DNA of 14,655 nucleotides from Saccoglossus kowalevskii (Eukaryota; Hemichordata; Enteropneusta; Harrimaniidae). A model generated the notes under the pieces. That model saw only the letters and a list, made by a program, of their open reading frames with translations. It made no database searches and had not been told where the DNA came from. The position numbers were made by a program, and so were the translations under genes. Shown here in pieces: positions 1-8,209 of the stretch. The first letter of the stretch is position 1, and every line of letters begins with the position of its first letter. The DNA lies in assembly GCF_000003605.2 (NCBI RefSeq), contig NW_003105102.1, positions 470,109 to 484,763 on the forward strand. Reading direction: 5' to 3'.

Positions 1-661
1 GGCTTCAATTTAATGCAATATTTAAGTTGTAATTCCTAAGGCATGTGCATAATACATTTCAGCAATTTTTTAAAAGATTGGTCGTGTATTTATAATTAGT
101 CACAGGTGATCACAGTATTTTGTTCACAATATAGTTTGTCAATGTTACTGTCACTGTCAACACAATGTGCCATCAGGGTTACTTAAAAAAAAAACGTTTT
201 TAGTAACCGTGGTGCCATGTTCGATACGAGCTAGCTGTGGGTTTACACTGCTTGTGAAGATACACATGAAATTCAAACTACAGTGTTTTAAGTACTCATG
301 CTTTAATACATTAAAAGATTATTAAAATGGTTGAATGAGATCTACTTTTACTAATAGTGGTAATCTTGTCATGTTTAATTACATTTTTAGAAGGCATCAA
401 TGTTCAACATGATATATTGTAATTTATAAATCTTGTGTGAACCGCCAAGCTTGACTACTATAACTGTGATTGAAATCAATTACTACTCTCCAGATAAATC
501 TTTGGTTTTTCATCCTGTGCTATTAAAACTATCGGTATTGCAGTTAACCATAAGACAATCTTTTAATGAACTAGATCATGCTTTTAAATGCTTGATTCTT
601 AGAGTTGGCATAGGTCCGTCAATCATTGTCATCTTTTTATTTAAACCATTGTTTCTTTGAA
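1..661. other. AT-rich spacer, no gene recognised
   Basis: No supported feature is visible here. The longest open stretch (433-660, + strand, 75 codons) opens from a non-ATG codon and has a low-complexity, hydrophobic, unrecognised translation. There is no splice-site or codon-use support for an exon. A run of ten A residues lies near 186-195. The sequence may be intronic or intergenic; nothing in it decides between the two. Confidence 0.5.
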
Positions 662-1010
662 AATGCTAACTCTATTGCTTTCATATGTGATAGATATGTT
701 TCTTGGCTGGACCTCTATGAGATTTGAACATTTCATGAAAGTACCTTCAATTCTCTATTTTTAATAAATTGTTTTGTAATTTTTTGGTCAAAAATGTTGT
801 TGAATTAATTTTTCTTGAAAACTTCTGCTGTGATTGGTTTAGTGCTTGATATATTTGTACCTTGGGTAGACCTTTGTTAGCTTTGAACATTTAATATCTT
901 GAATTTGCTAATTTTAGTGAATATTTTTGACATCTTGAAAACCACTAGTTTGATTGATTTGGTATATATGTACATGTACCTTGTGTGGACCTTTCGCAGA
1001 TTAGTTTTTT
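662..1010. repeat. very degenerate tandem repeat, three copies, spacing ~120-160 bp
   Basis: Three blocks resemble one another in order. The core CTTGG-TGGACCT-T followed by AG-TTTGAACATTT starts near 702 and 861, and a more worn version starts near 980. A second shared block, CTTGAAAAC followed by a T/G-rich tract ending in TTTGTAC or ATGTAC, lies near 816 and 935. The spacings (159 and 119 bp) are unequal, so one copy has lost or gained about 40 bp. This is an old, decayed duplication. No coding potential is evident. Confidence 0.5.
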
Positions 1011-1920
1011 TCATGACCTAAGAAGAACACTTCTACTAATTCAAAGACATACATGTATCTTACAGTTGATGAATTCCAATACTTGGATACTCGTAGCTTT
1101 AAACACAAGATTTGAGACACTCAAATAGAATGTTAAATAGGTTATTTGTTTCCTCGCTATATGATTGTGTGTTGATGTACAAACAGTATGAATAAATTAT
1201 GCAAATTATATGTTAAGTGGTATGCAAATTAGCCACCATCCTTAACCAAAATTCTGAGGAAAACACAACTTTTTACGTTTCAATGAAATATCAGAAGATG
1301 TTGAGATCAATTGAAACCTTTCAAATTATCTACACTTCAAATTATTCTTTAAATTACACAAAATATTGGTTATTCATCTGCTGCAACTGAATGTCTTTTT
1401 AAAAGATGCCGCACAGTGTCTTTTTCTCTCTGCAGGCTGTTACAATCAATTTACACTCTACCTAGATATAATCTTTTAAGAATCGCTATAAAAAGCTGAC
1501 ATTTTCTTTGCCGGTGACAAAATGTATATTTTGTACATGTAGTCAGGTTGTAAATGTCTCATCGCTACTTTACGATCCATACATTACATTTCACATTTTG
1601 CAAGTCAACATGTTTAATATATTTTGTACGTTGGGACAGACTAATGCTTTATACATTGCTTCGGGCAACATGAAAAGTAACGATGTGGCTTGCAACAAAT
1701 ACATTAGTTGCAATCAGGCTGGAGAACAGACAAGAATAATAACTTGAAAAAACAAACAACTGGGACACTCTTCTTTTATTAATCTGTTGGGTAAATATTC
1801 TTCTTTAAAATCTCACCATTTCATTAGTGTTTGCAAAACCTGAATATTGGAGACTATTAATATTTGATATGAAAACATCAAAAAATTTCAACTATCATTA
1901 ATTATTGATGCTCCTAATTT
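1011..1920. other. AT-rich spacer, no gene recognised
   Basis: No exon, RNA gene or repeat family was recognised. An open stretch at 1508-1747 (+) is cysteine-containing but resembles nothing I know and lacks clear splice signals. The only local signal worth listing is the pair of octamer words at 1198-1231, given separately. A T10+ homopolymer begins at about 1920. Confidence 0.45.
1198..1231 (+). promoter_or_regulatory. pair of ATGCAAAT octamers (possible POU-domain sites)
   Basis: The 11-base word TATGCAAATTA occurs at 1198-1208 and again at 1221-1231 in the same orientation, 23 bp apart. It contains the canonical octamer ATGCAAAT bound by Oct/POU homeodomain proteins in animals. Seen: two exact words about two helical turns apart. 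Inferred: possible cooperative binding. In AT-rich DNA a single octamer is unremarkable, and no gene start is visible nearby. Confidence 0.25.
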
Positions 1921-2596
1921 TTTTTTTTTTGATTTGTGGCTTTACACATGTAGAAATGCCCTCTCCCCTCCAGCACTGCCACCCATCAATCCAACCCATC
2001 AATCCAACCTCATCTTAAGGATACAGTGAAATACTCAGCCTCACAAAATTTCATTTTATTCTGATTCACATGAATTTCTGAAAAATCTCACAAAATAATC
2101 AATCATAATTTTAAATAAGTCTTTTGTGAAGTAACATTGTATATTTATGTTTTTTCCCTGCAAAAAAAAATGATTCTAGCAAATATAGTAAATATCACAA
2201 CTGAATATTAAGTCAATAAAAGAAGGAATCAGTCATTTTCTTTTTGGACAGATGTTTACGCTACAATGATTTTGTTAAAAGTGCAGTATATGAAGCGTTT
2301 GTGTCTCATCAAATATTAATTACTAAGAATTTTATACAAAAATGATCGATAAATCTTCTTCAAACTGACAATGAGAATAGAAATAGAGTGCTTTAATTGA
2401 AAAATTATGCATTTATGAAATTTCCCTTGAAAAAGGGATCACACATTAAGAGTAACCAACATAGCAAATGTGACAATAATTGGTATTTATGAACTAAAAA
2501 ACACAGCCATATTAGCATGATTACAATACTGCTTTTATTTTTATTATTTTTATATTGCAACATTCTATCAGTGAGCAATGGATGCAATGAACTATA
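1921..2596. other. AT-rich spacer with a 13-bp duplication
   Basis: No gene was recognised. A T-tract occupies about 1920-1930. A perfect two-copy 13-bp direct repeat (CCCATCAATCCAA) lies at 1982-2007, in a short pyrimidine-rich patch unlike the surrounding AT-rich sequence. A minus-strand open stretch at 2405-2587 is low complexity and unrecognised. Confidence 0.45.
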
Positions 2597-2830
2597 GAGT
2601 CATATTGGCTTTCACTGGAATCCTGGGAAGTTTAGTGACTTTACTTAATAGGTTTTAATCACAAGTCATAGTGACTTTCCTTGGGGTCCTATGGAGTAAT
2701 ACTAACTTTAACTTGAGTCCTAGGGAGTCAAAGTGATTTTCAATGGTGTACTAGGGAGTTACTGACTTTTAACCTGTGTCCTAGAGGGTCAAAGTGATTT
2801 TCAGTTGGGTAACTAGGGAGGTGTCTTGCA
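2597..2830. repeat. degenerate ~62-bp tandem repeat, about 3.5 copies
   Basis: Repeat starts can be aligned at TCA-A-TG near 2600, 2666, 2728 and 2789, giving spacings of 66, 62 and 61 bp. Shared blocks are AGTGA-TTTTC early in the unit and GTCCTAGGGAGT or ACTAGGGAGT in the middle. Copies become more alike towards the right end, and the last two share TCAAAGTGATTTTCA exactly. It lies about 230 bp upstream of the much cleaner 43-bp array and does not share its unit. It appears to be a decayed minisatellite. Confidence 0.65.
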
Positions 2831-3061
2831 CAGTTGTCATAGCAACTTTTGCAAAATTTCATTTCCACTAACATACTCAAATCATCAACTCACATAATCA
2901 GCTAGTTTCTTATGACTTTTTTCTAAAATTACTACTGCCATTTCTTTCATGAAGTCATACATGTACAAGATACTGATCAAATGTTTTCCTTTCCTGTTGC
3001 TATATGTGGGATGCAACTCAGCCATTTTGAATTCAATATTATGCAAGGTCATCCATATTTT

Positions 3062-3419
3062 TCTAAGAAATGTCATGCAGTCAACAATACGATATGTGTA
3101 TGTGTCAAAGAAATGTCATGCAGTCAACAATACGATATGTGTATATGTCAAAGAAATGTCATGCAGTCAACAATACGATATGTGTATGTGTCAAAGAAAT
3201 GTCATGCAGTCAACAATACGATATGTGTATGTGTCAAAGAAATGTCATGCAGTCAACAATACGATATGTGTATGTGTCAAAGAAATGTCATGCAGTCAAC
3301 AATACGATATGTGTATGTGTCAAAGAAATGTCATGCAGTTAACAATACGATATGTGTATGTGTCTAAGAAATGTCATGCATTTAACAATACGATATGTGT
3401 ATGTGTCTAAGAAATGTCA
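3062..3419. repeat. 43-bp minisatellite, eight copies plus a partial
   Basis: Full copies start at 3065, 3108, 3151, 3194, 3237, 3280, 3323 and 3366, each exactly 43 bp, with an 11-bp partial copy at 3409. The unit begins AAGAAATGTCATGCAG and ends TATGTGTATGTGTCA. Copies 1 and 3-6 look identical; copy 2 has one G-to-A change. Copies 7 and 8 carry CAGTTAAC or CATTTAAC and a terminal T, so the array decays at its right edge. On the + strand the core unit has no TAA, TAG or TGA in any frame. Since 43 is not a multiple of three, one frame runs through all three translations in turn, which produces long overlapping open stretches (2949-3410, 2981-3367) without any gene. Near-identity of the inner copies points to recent expansion. 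Confidence 0.95.
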
Positions 3420-3915
3420 CATTTGCTGCCTGCATCAGTCCTTAATATCATTTGACAACTGATTAATGAGATAATGAGTTTAGGTCTTGTCAGGATGATA
3501 TGATACATGTACATCTAATGGTGTATATGGGAATTGTAGAGTCTGTCATTCATCAATGTTACCACTGATGTACCAGCTTATCTTGCAACAAAAGTATAAA
3601 TCATCTTCTACTCGAAACCTATGCCCAGTATAAGTGCAATCTGTGTCTGCTAGTCTATGAGAAACATGTACAGCAGTACATTTTCACTATATTTAATAGG
3701 CCACTTTAATGACCCCTAAAGGTCACATGCATGTATCCTGGTACTTCATTGGTATGCAGTGCCACTAGCATGCACAACTTGGGAATTTTAATGTGTCTTT
3801 TTGCTCCTAAAAAAAACAAAAACATTTTACTCATATAGCTAAAACAAATAATCAAGTCTTGGAAATTGTGCTGAAATTTAAATAAAATAAATTTTGGATT
3901 TTCGTACCAACAAAA

Positions 3916-4000
3916 GTACCAGGATGTGTGACCTTTAGGGGTCATGAAAGTACCAGGATGTGTGACCTTTAGGGGTCATGAAAGTGCCAGAATGTGTGAC
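3916..4000. repeat. 34-bp subterminal repeats, left block
   Basis: Units start at 3916, 3950 and 3984 (GTACCAGGATGTGTGACC, later GTGCCAGAATGTGTGAC). The third is cut after 17 bases by the solo LTR, and its other 17 bases follow the LTR at 4516-4532. The fourth unit begins at 4533 and is cut after nine bases by the hAT-like element. Each unit contains TGACCTTTAGGGGTCA, two AGGTCA-like hexamers pointing outwards with a 4-bp spacer. Confidence 0.9.
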
Positions 4001-4279
4001 TGTCACACGCAACGTAATATTACCGTAATTGGTATAGTACAGATGTGATGGTTCAAATACCAAAATGGCAACAGTAACAGAAAGACTTCCCTGGCGGCGA
4101 TGATAACATACGAACACGGAGCCAACAGATGAGGTTTCAACTGGTACTGGTATTATTATACTCTGCAAACATCAAGTACAATAACGCGGTAAAACTCCAC
4201 TACTCCAATAACTAGATACTTAAACTCCAATACAATTCAACGAGATCTCCGATCTGAACTCAGTGCTGAACAACTCCCC

Positions 4280-4287
4280 TATATATA
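4280..4287 (-). promoter_or_regulatory. TATA box of the solo LTR (candidate)
   Basis: TATATATA lies in a G-rich context on the minus strand (GGGGG upstream, GGGG downstream), with predicted initiation near 4250-4260. A second TATA-like, palindromic stretch, GTCTATA-AATA-TATAGAC, lies at 4296-4313 and could serve either strand. The assignment follows from its position relative to the heat-shock-like sites and the LTR ends. Confidence 0.5.
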
Positions 4288-4356
4288 CCCCCACTGTCTA
4301 TAAATATATAGACCATTACATCAGCATACATAATGAGTCTGGAATTTACTATAAAT

Positions 4357-4472
4357 TTCTAGAATGTTCCATTACCTTCTATTGCCTCCTACAGTGTTCT
4401 ATTACCTATTCAACCAGTTTCTAAAAAAAATCTAGAATATTCCACCCAGACAAGTACAGTTCTAGAACATTC
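4357..4472. promoter_or_regulatory. cluster of heat-shock-element (HSF) motifs in the LTR
   Basis: Three sites match the alternating nGAAn pentamers bound by HSF trimers. They are 4357-4369 (TTC-TA-GAA-TG-TTC, three perfect units), 4435-4442 (GAA-TA-TTC, with a near-match TCTA before it) and 4460-4472 (TTC-TA-GAA-CA-TTC, three perfect units). If the LTR reads on the minus strand they lie about 70-190 bp upstream of its TATA box, the normal place for proximal promoter elements. The sequences are seen directly; heat-shock control of this LTR is inferred. Confidence 0.6.
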
Positions 4473-4541
4473 TCAGTGACACGGAAGTGGTAAATAAGTC
4501 GTATGCGACAGTGACCTTTAGGGGTCATGAAAGTGCCAGGA

Positions 4542-5273
4542 CAGGGGTCGAAATACTCTGGTGCACTATGCACATAGACTATTAGCTAGTGCAAGTAAAC
4601 TCAAAATATAATGTGCACGCTGTGCATGTAGAAATTAACACAACATTTTCTCATTATATTCACTAAGCCTAAATTAAGTTCAACCAGAGGTACATTACTT
4701 GGAGTTTGCAACTCGCATAGTACTGTATGGTGACATCGTGTCAAGATCCCATTCAAGTCTCTTCTCGTAGATAGCGAGACTGAGGCTACGACCTTCTGAC
4801 ATGACGCATATCAATGTTCAAAGTTTGTAATGAAAAAAATAAACTTTTCTTGTCACTATCATAGTGAAAAATGTAATACATCGAAAATGTACAGAAAATA
4901 TAGTTCTCGTAATCCGTCATATCGTGGGCAGCTATTTTGATCCACCTGGACATCCCAGTATCCTAGTTACCTCGGGCATGCGCATTCGCATTTTTTCTGA
5001 GTTGGAACGCTTATGCGAGAGCGAGATTGTGACGGGATCTTGGTATCATGTCACCGTAGTTACAAACCCCAAGTAATGTACCTCTGGTTCAACCAACATT
5101 GTGAGACAACTCAAAAAAAAGCAAATTCTTTCGTGATCGCAGCAATCGAGAACCCGTAAATTTTATTTAAACTTTAAAAAAAATGGTGCATTTCACAACA
5201 AGTTAGTGCAGGTAAATTTCAAATTCAACATGCACACTGGGCATGCAGGGAAAAAATTCTATTTCAATCCCTG
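4542..5273. mobile_element. hAT-like non-autonomous element (split by a further insertion)
   Basis: The left end CAGGGGTCGAAATAC and the reverse-complemented right end CAGGGATTGAAATAG agree at 12 of 15 positions. Ends beginning CAGGG(G/A) are usual for hAT-superfamily transposons. It interrupts a 34-bp repeat unit after CAGGA (4537-4541), and CCGGA follows it (5274-5278). Removing the element and five bases restores the 34-bp period exactly, suggesting a decayed 5-bp target duplication rather than the 8 bp typical of hAT. Inside, a block beginning TGGTGCA and ending TGCATG/GCATGCAGGG is present as a direct repeat near both ends (4559-4634 and 5184-5253). Without the inner element (4684-5087 plus 5 bp) it is about 323 bp. 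No transposase is encoded. Confidence 0.65.
4684..5087. mobile_element. 404-bp long-TIR (foldback-like) element
   Basis: The left end CCAGAGGTACATTACTTGG is matched exactly by the reverse complement of 5069-5087. The inverted similarity continues with gaps for about 80 bp, through a GGTGACAT block and an AAGATCCC block. A perfect 5-bp repeat TTCAA flanks it (4679-4683 and 5088-5092). A 15-bp dyad TCACTAT-C-ATAGTGA lies near the middle (4853-4867). The segment is visibly richer in CpG than its surroundings. An open stretch at 4864-5076 runs into the right inverted repeat and is not credible as a gene. The superfamily is not assigned. It lies inside the hAT-like element and so is younger than it. 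Confidence 0.75.
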
Positions 5274-5278
5274 CCGGA

Positions 5279-5378
5279 TGTGTGACCTCTAGGGGTCATG
5301 AAAGTGGCAGGATGTGTGACCTCTAGGGGTCATGAAAGTGCCAGGATGTGTGACCTTTAGGGGTTATGAAAGTGGCCT
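5279..5378. repeat. 34-bp subterminal repeats, right block
   Basis: These are the remainder of unit four (5279-5303), two full units (5304-5337, 5338-5371) and a 7-bp terminal stub that completes the right inverted repeat. With the left block, the undisturbed array would have had six units plus the stub. Variation is limited to CTTTAG/CTCTAG, GTGCC/GTGGC/GTACC and GGGGTC/GGGGTT. Confidence 0.9.
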
Positions 5379-5608
5379 ATTTATTATATTGTAAACATTT
5401 TAGTAAGGTTTTTTTTACAAACATTTCAGATAATTCTAATTTTATGAGTTTGGAAGAACCTGTGAAATATTTTCAGGATGTCTTTGTAATTATTGTGATA
5501 TATTTGTTATTGGATACTGTTATTAATTGGCATCTCGATTTCATACAGTACAATTAAATTATATTACAATGCATGGTTCAGAGTTCTACTGTATGTGACA
5601 TTGTAATA

Positions 5609-5684
5609 CAGTGGAAGGCATAAATCCGGGGATGTAATAAATCGTACAGTGAAAGGCATAAAACCGGGGAAGTAATAAATCAAA
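5609..5684. repeat. 38-bp direct duplication
   Basis: Two copies start at 5609 and 5647. Each has CAGTG-AAGGCATAAA, a CCGGGGA core and GTAATAAATC at the end, with about four differences. Each carries an AATAAA-like word and a CCGG. It starts about 230 bp to the right of the nested element stack and is unrelated to the 34-bp unit. Its origin is not recognised. Confidence 0.8.
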
Positions 5685-8024
5685 GCGACTGATAGAATTC
5701 AAATTGACCAATCTAGAAATGATATGGTGACATCATTGCAAGTTCTAATTAATATTAATGAGTTAATTCAACATCATTTAATGAGCAAGTGCTTCATTTT
5801 GAATGAATAGACAGTCGCATGTGCTACATGTATGTTACTTGAAGCATTGCATTATGGGTGTAGACAATGTGGAGCTCTCCAGCCAATCATTATTAAATAT
5901 TTGAATTTGAATGAAAGCTAATAATCGATATTTACGAATTGTTATTTACAGTTTTATAAACTAAGGTACAACTGTCTGACTTTTACTGTAGGGAAATAAA
6001 AAGTGTTGACTTTTTTCACTCCACCTTGATTGATCTTAGATGTAAATGGCAGCCTAGAGCTTGAGAGTGAGATGCTTGGTCATGTGACTTTTTTTTGCCC
6101 CTTAAAATAGTGTTTCACTCTTTCCTATCATCAGGATCGAGTAACCATGGTATTTGCATCAGTGAATGCAAAGACGAATCAAACTCTATTTGAGAGATAC
6201 CCCAGTAAAAGACCAGTGTCTTGACTTTCCCATTCTTAGCGGACATTTGCATCTAAGGGGTACATGTATACACATGACACATCACATGATGCACTATTTC
6301 AACACAGACTTGTGTAATATGATGCCTTACTAGCACTCCACTGTCTTAGTCATAGTTTTCATATGCTAAACTTGATATTTCTTATCATGACTTAAATTAC
6401 TTCTTAATCACATATTTCATTCAATCTTCAAAATAACAGAAATTAATATACAATAAAGCTAATAAAATTTGTGCTTGAAGTTTGGAATTTCATGTGTAAT
6501 TTCAAGTTTCAACTATCTTAAAAAGAACGTCCTTGAATGCAATAAAATCTCACATAGAACACAGTGCAATCAAGGTACTAGCCACGTAAACTGAATGTTG
6601 ATTTCAGGGCCAGCTCATTTTTGCAATGTTTCATTTAGCAAAGAAAACTATGAAATGACTATGAAATGTTCCAAGTTTTGATAAGATTCCTATCACACCG
6701 GTTCAACATATGTGTCAGTTTGGTGAAGAAAGGACGCCGACCTGAAGCGTCAATGCTATACATCACCTGAGAATGTTCTTGCAAGCAATTACACTTCCTC
6801 TTGTTTTTTCCCATGGCTTAGATTCATCCCTTCTAAAATAAATGATTTCTTCCGAGCTCTGGTTTTCTGAGCGATTGGGTCATTATCTGCTAACTCCAAG
6901 CCACACTGCTGATACCTCATAACAGTCAAATCTTATCTACTGCTAAGTTTGTATGTCATGTCTTAAATGTTTTCTCTTTAGAATCCATTTACTTGTATTC
7001 AACCAGTTTAAGGTGTATGTTAGTTATGTATACTATTTCTTGTATACTCTACATGATCCATAAAGTTGTCATGTACGTACGTAAATTAGAGATGTTTCTA
7101 TATTTTATTGATTTAGTATACAACAAATGTGATTTTTGGTTTATATGTACTCCTAGTGGAAATATGATAGAGCAAATAGAGAAGTGAGGGTTCTTTTGAA
7201 GACTATGTTTCAGTCGCTCTGATCTCACTGGAATTATCAATAATATGTACATGTGTGTGTATATATACGGTAATGTATGTACACTATACTGGCCACTGTT
7301 TTTTTTTCTATTTTTTTTTTCTGTTTTAGATCAATCATTACCATTACCAAAAGTGACTAGATAAACACAATAAACTCCATAATTGAATTGATAATTTGAT
7401 GAGGACGAGATTTTTGAAAGTCAGTCAGACTTTCTGAAACGCTCACTACAGATTATACAATTGTAATAATAATTAGTTTGATGTCCAAAAACAGAAACTT
7501 TCTTTTTGGGGTCCCTGCATGTCTGTTCATTATAGAGCCATATTTCTTGCGATCCTTGTATTAAGACATACATGCATGATTTCAGTTTGTGATGCAATTC
7601 AATAATGACCGATTGGCAACCATATTTTATTTCTAATTTGCTTGAATAATAGTAATGTCTGAACTTATTATGGCACACAATAATTTTGTGTAGGATTTGA
7701 AATGGTTAACCCCAGTCTACTTTATAAAACATGCATGTCTGAGAGGTAATTTGAAATTATGAATATGTACATTATACTAAATATTAAGTTACTAATTAAT
7801 TTATTTCTTTTTCATTTAATTCAAACATTTTTTTTTTAATTTGTGTATTTATTGGCAATCAGTGATTTTATTCTTAAAAGCTTTTCATTTTCTTTTGGAC
7901 TATGTCATTAAAACCTATTTTACATATTACTCCTACAACAAACTATAAATTACACATTTGTATTTTGAGAGTTGGCAGCCATTAGTGAGCTGATCACTCA
8001 GTATAGTTCCTACTATATGCTGTT
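5685..8024. other. AT-rich spacer, no gene recognised
   Basis: About 2.3 kb without a supported gene. Open stretches at 6993-7187 (+), 7049-7252 (-) and 7421-7678 (-) are short, overlap on opposite strands or lack a recognisable domain. Small visible items are an 11-bp tandem pair ACTATGAAATG (6647-6668), a GTCATGTGAC palindrome (6079-6088), a short TG/TA alternating tract near 7251-7267 and T-runs at about 7302-7320. It could be intron or intergenic DNA. Confidence 0.45.
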
Positions 8025-8209
8025 GGGTCATTATATCAAAAGGGTGGGTCATTATATCAAAAAGGTGGGTCATTACATTAAAAGAGTATGTCATTATATC
8101 GAAAAAGTGCATCATTATATTGTAAACATGCATCATCATATCGAAAAGGTGTGTCATTAAATTGCAAACGTGTGTCATTATATCTAAACGTGTGTCATTA
8201 TGTCAAAAC
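8025..8209. repeat. 21-bp minisatellite, nine copies, decaying to the right
   Basis: Copies start at 8025, 8046, 8067, 8088, 8109, 8130, 8151, 8172 and 8192, so the period is 21 bp except for one 20-bp step. The unit is G(T/G)GTCATTATATC followed by AAAAGGTG. The first three copies are closest to each other; later ones change GGGTC to TGTC or CATC and gain CAAACGT. Both strands are open through most of it (VGHYIKK-like on +, MTHLFDI-like on -), because the unit is a multiple of three and lacks stops in those frames. That is not evidence of a gene. Confidence 0.9.

Larger units (their letters stand above)
4001..4510 (-). mobile_element. solo LTR of an LTR retrotransposon
   Basis: A 510-bp segment begins TGTC and ends GACA, the TG...CA ends with short inverted repeats typical of long terminal repeats. 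It is flanked by an exact 5-bp duplication GTGAC (3996-4000 and 4511-4515), the usual integrase signature for Gypsy- and Copia-type elements. It sits inside a 34-bp repeat unit, and removing it with one GTGAC rejoins 17 + 17 = 34 bp exactly. No gag, pol, primer-binding site or second LTR is present, so it is best read as the product of LTR-LTR recombination. The minus orientation is preferred: HSE-like sites (4357-4472) then lie upstream of a TATA box (4280-4287), leaving about 250 bp for R-U5. The family is not recognised, and no AATAAA was seen in the presumed R-U5. Confidence 0.85.
3696..5380. mobile_element. non-autonomous TIR DNA element carrying nested insertions
   Basis: The left end (3696-3727) and the reverse complement of the right end (5349-5380) agree at about 30 of 32 positions, starting ATAGGCCACTTT and continuing ACCCCTAAAGGTCACA. 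The flanks can be read as a 3-bp target duplication TTA (3693-3695 and 5381-5383), which would suit the PIF/Harbinger superfamily, or as an imperfect 7-bp one (ATTTAAT/ATTTATT). The ends are therefore certain only to a few bases. The right half is a 34-bp tandem repeat whose unit is the terminal repeat itself in direct orientation; the left end carries one inverted unit. Two later insertions (4001-4510 and 4542-5273) split the array. Without them and their target duplications the element is about 433 bp, a MITE-like size. No transposase is present, so any mobility would need a helper elsewhere. Confidence 0.8.

Noticed and set aside
2949-3410. Overlapping 90-153-codon plus-strand open frames
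   Set aside because: They are read-through of the stop-free 43-bp repeat in all three frames; the translations are the same three peptides permuted.
3062-3419. CRISPR-like array
   Set aside because: The whole 43-bp period is repeated, with no unique spacers and no cas genes; the sequence is eukaryotic in character. The 51-, 41- and 21-bp arrays fail for the same reason.
4046-4060. tRNA-like B box (GGTTCAAATACC) suggesting a SINE or tRNA
   Set aside because: No matching A box at the right distance and no cloverleaf; the position is inside the solo LTR.
3706-4168. Minus-strand open frames containing MTPKGHTSWYF
   Set aside because: The shared peptide is the 34-bp transposon repeat read in antisense; one frame crosses the LTR boundary, so it cannot be an ancestral gene.
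4001-4510. Full LTR retrotransposon with internal region
   Set aside because: No second LTR, primer-binding site or gag/pol coding sequence is present; the flanks on both sides are the host 34-bp repeat.
4864-5076. 70-codon plus-strand open frame
   Set aside because: Lies within the inner long-TIR element and ends in its inverted repeat; no transposase or other domain visible.
7421-7678. 85-codon minus-strand open frame
   Set aside because: Looks slightly more protein-like than most but has no recognisable domain, no splice signals I can defend and no conservation evidence.
7933-8178. Minus-strand repeat peptide (MTHLFDI repeats)
   Set aside because: Antisense translation of the 21-bp array; the opposite strand is open as well.
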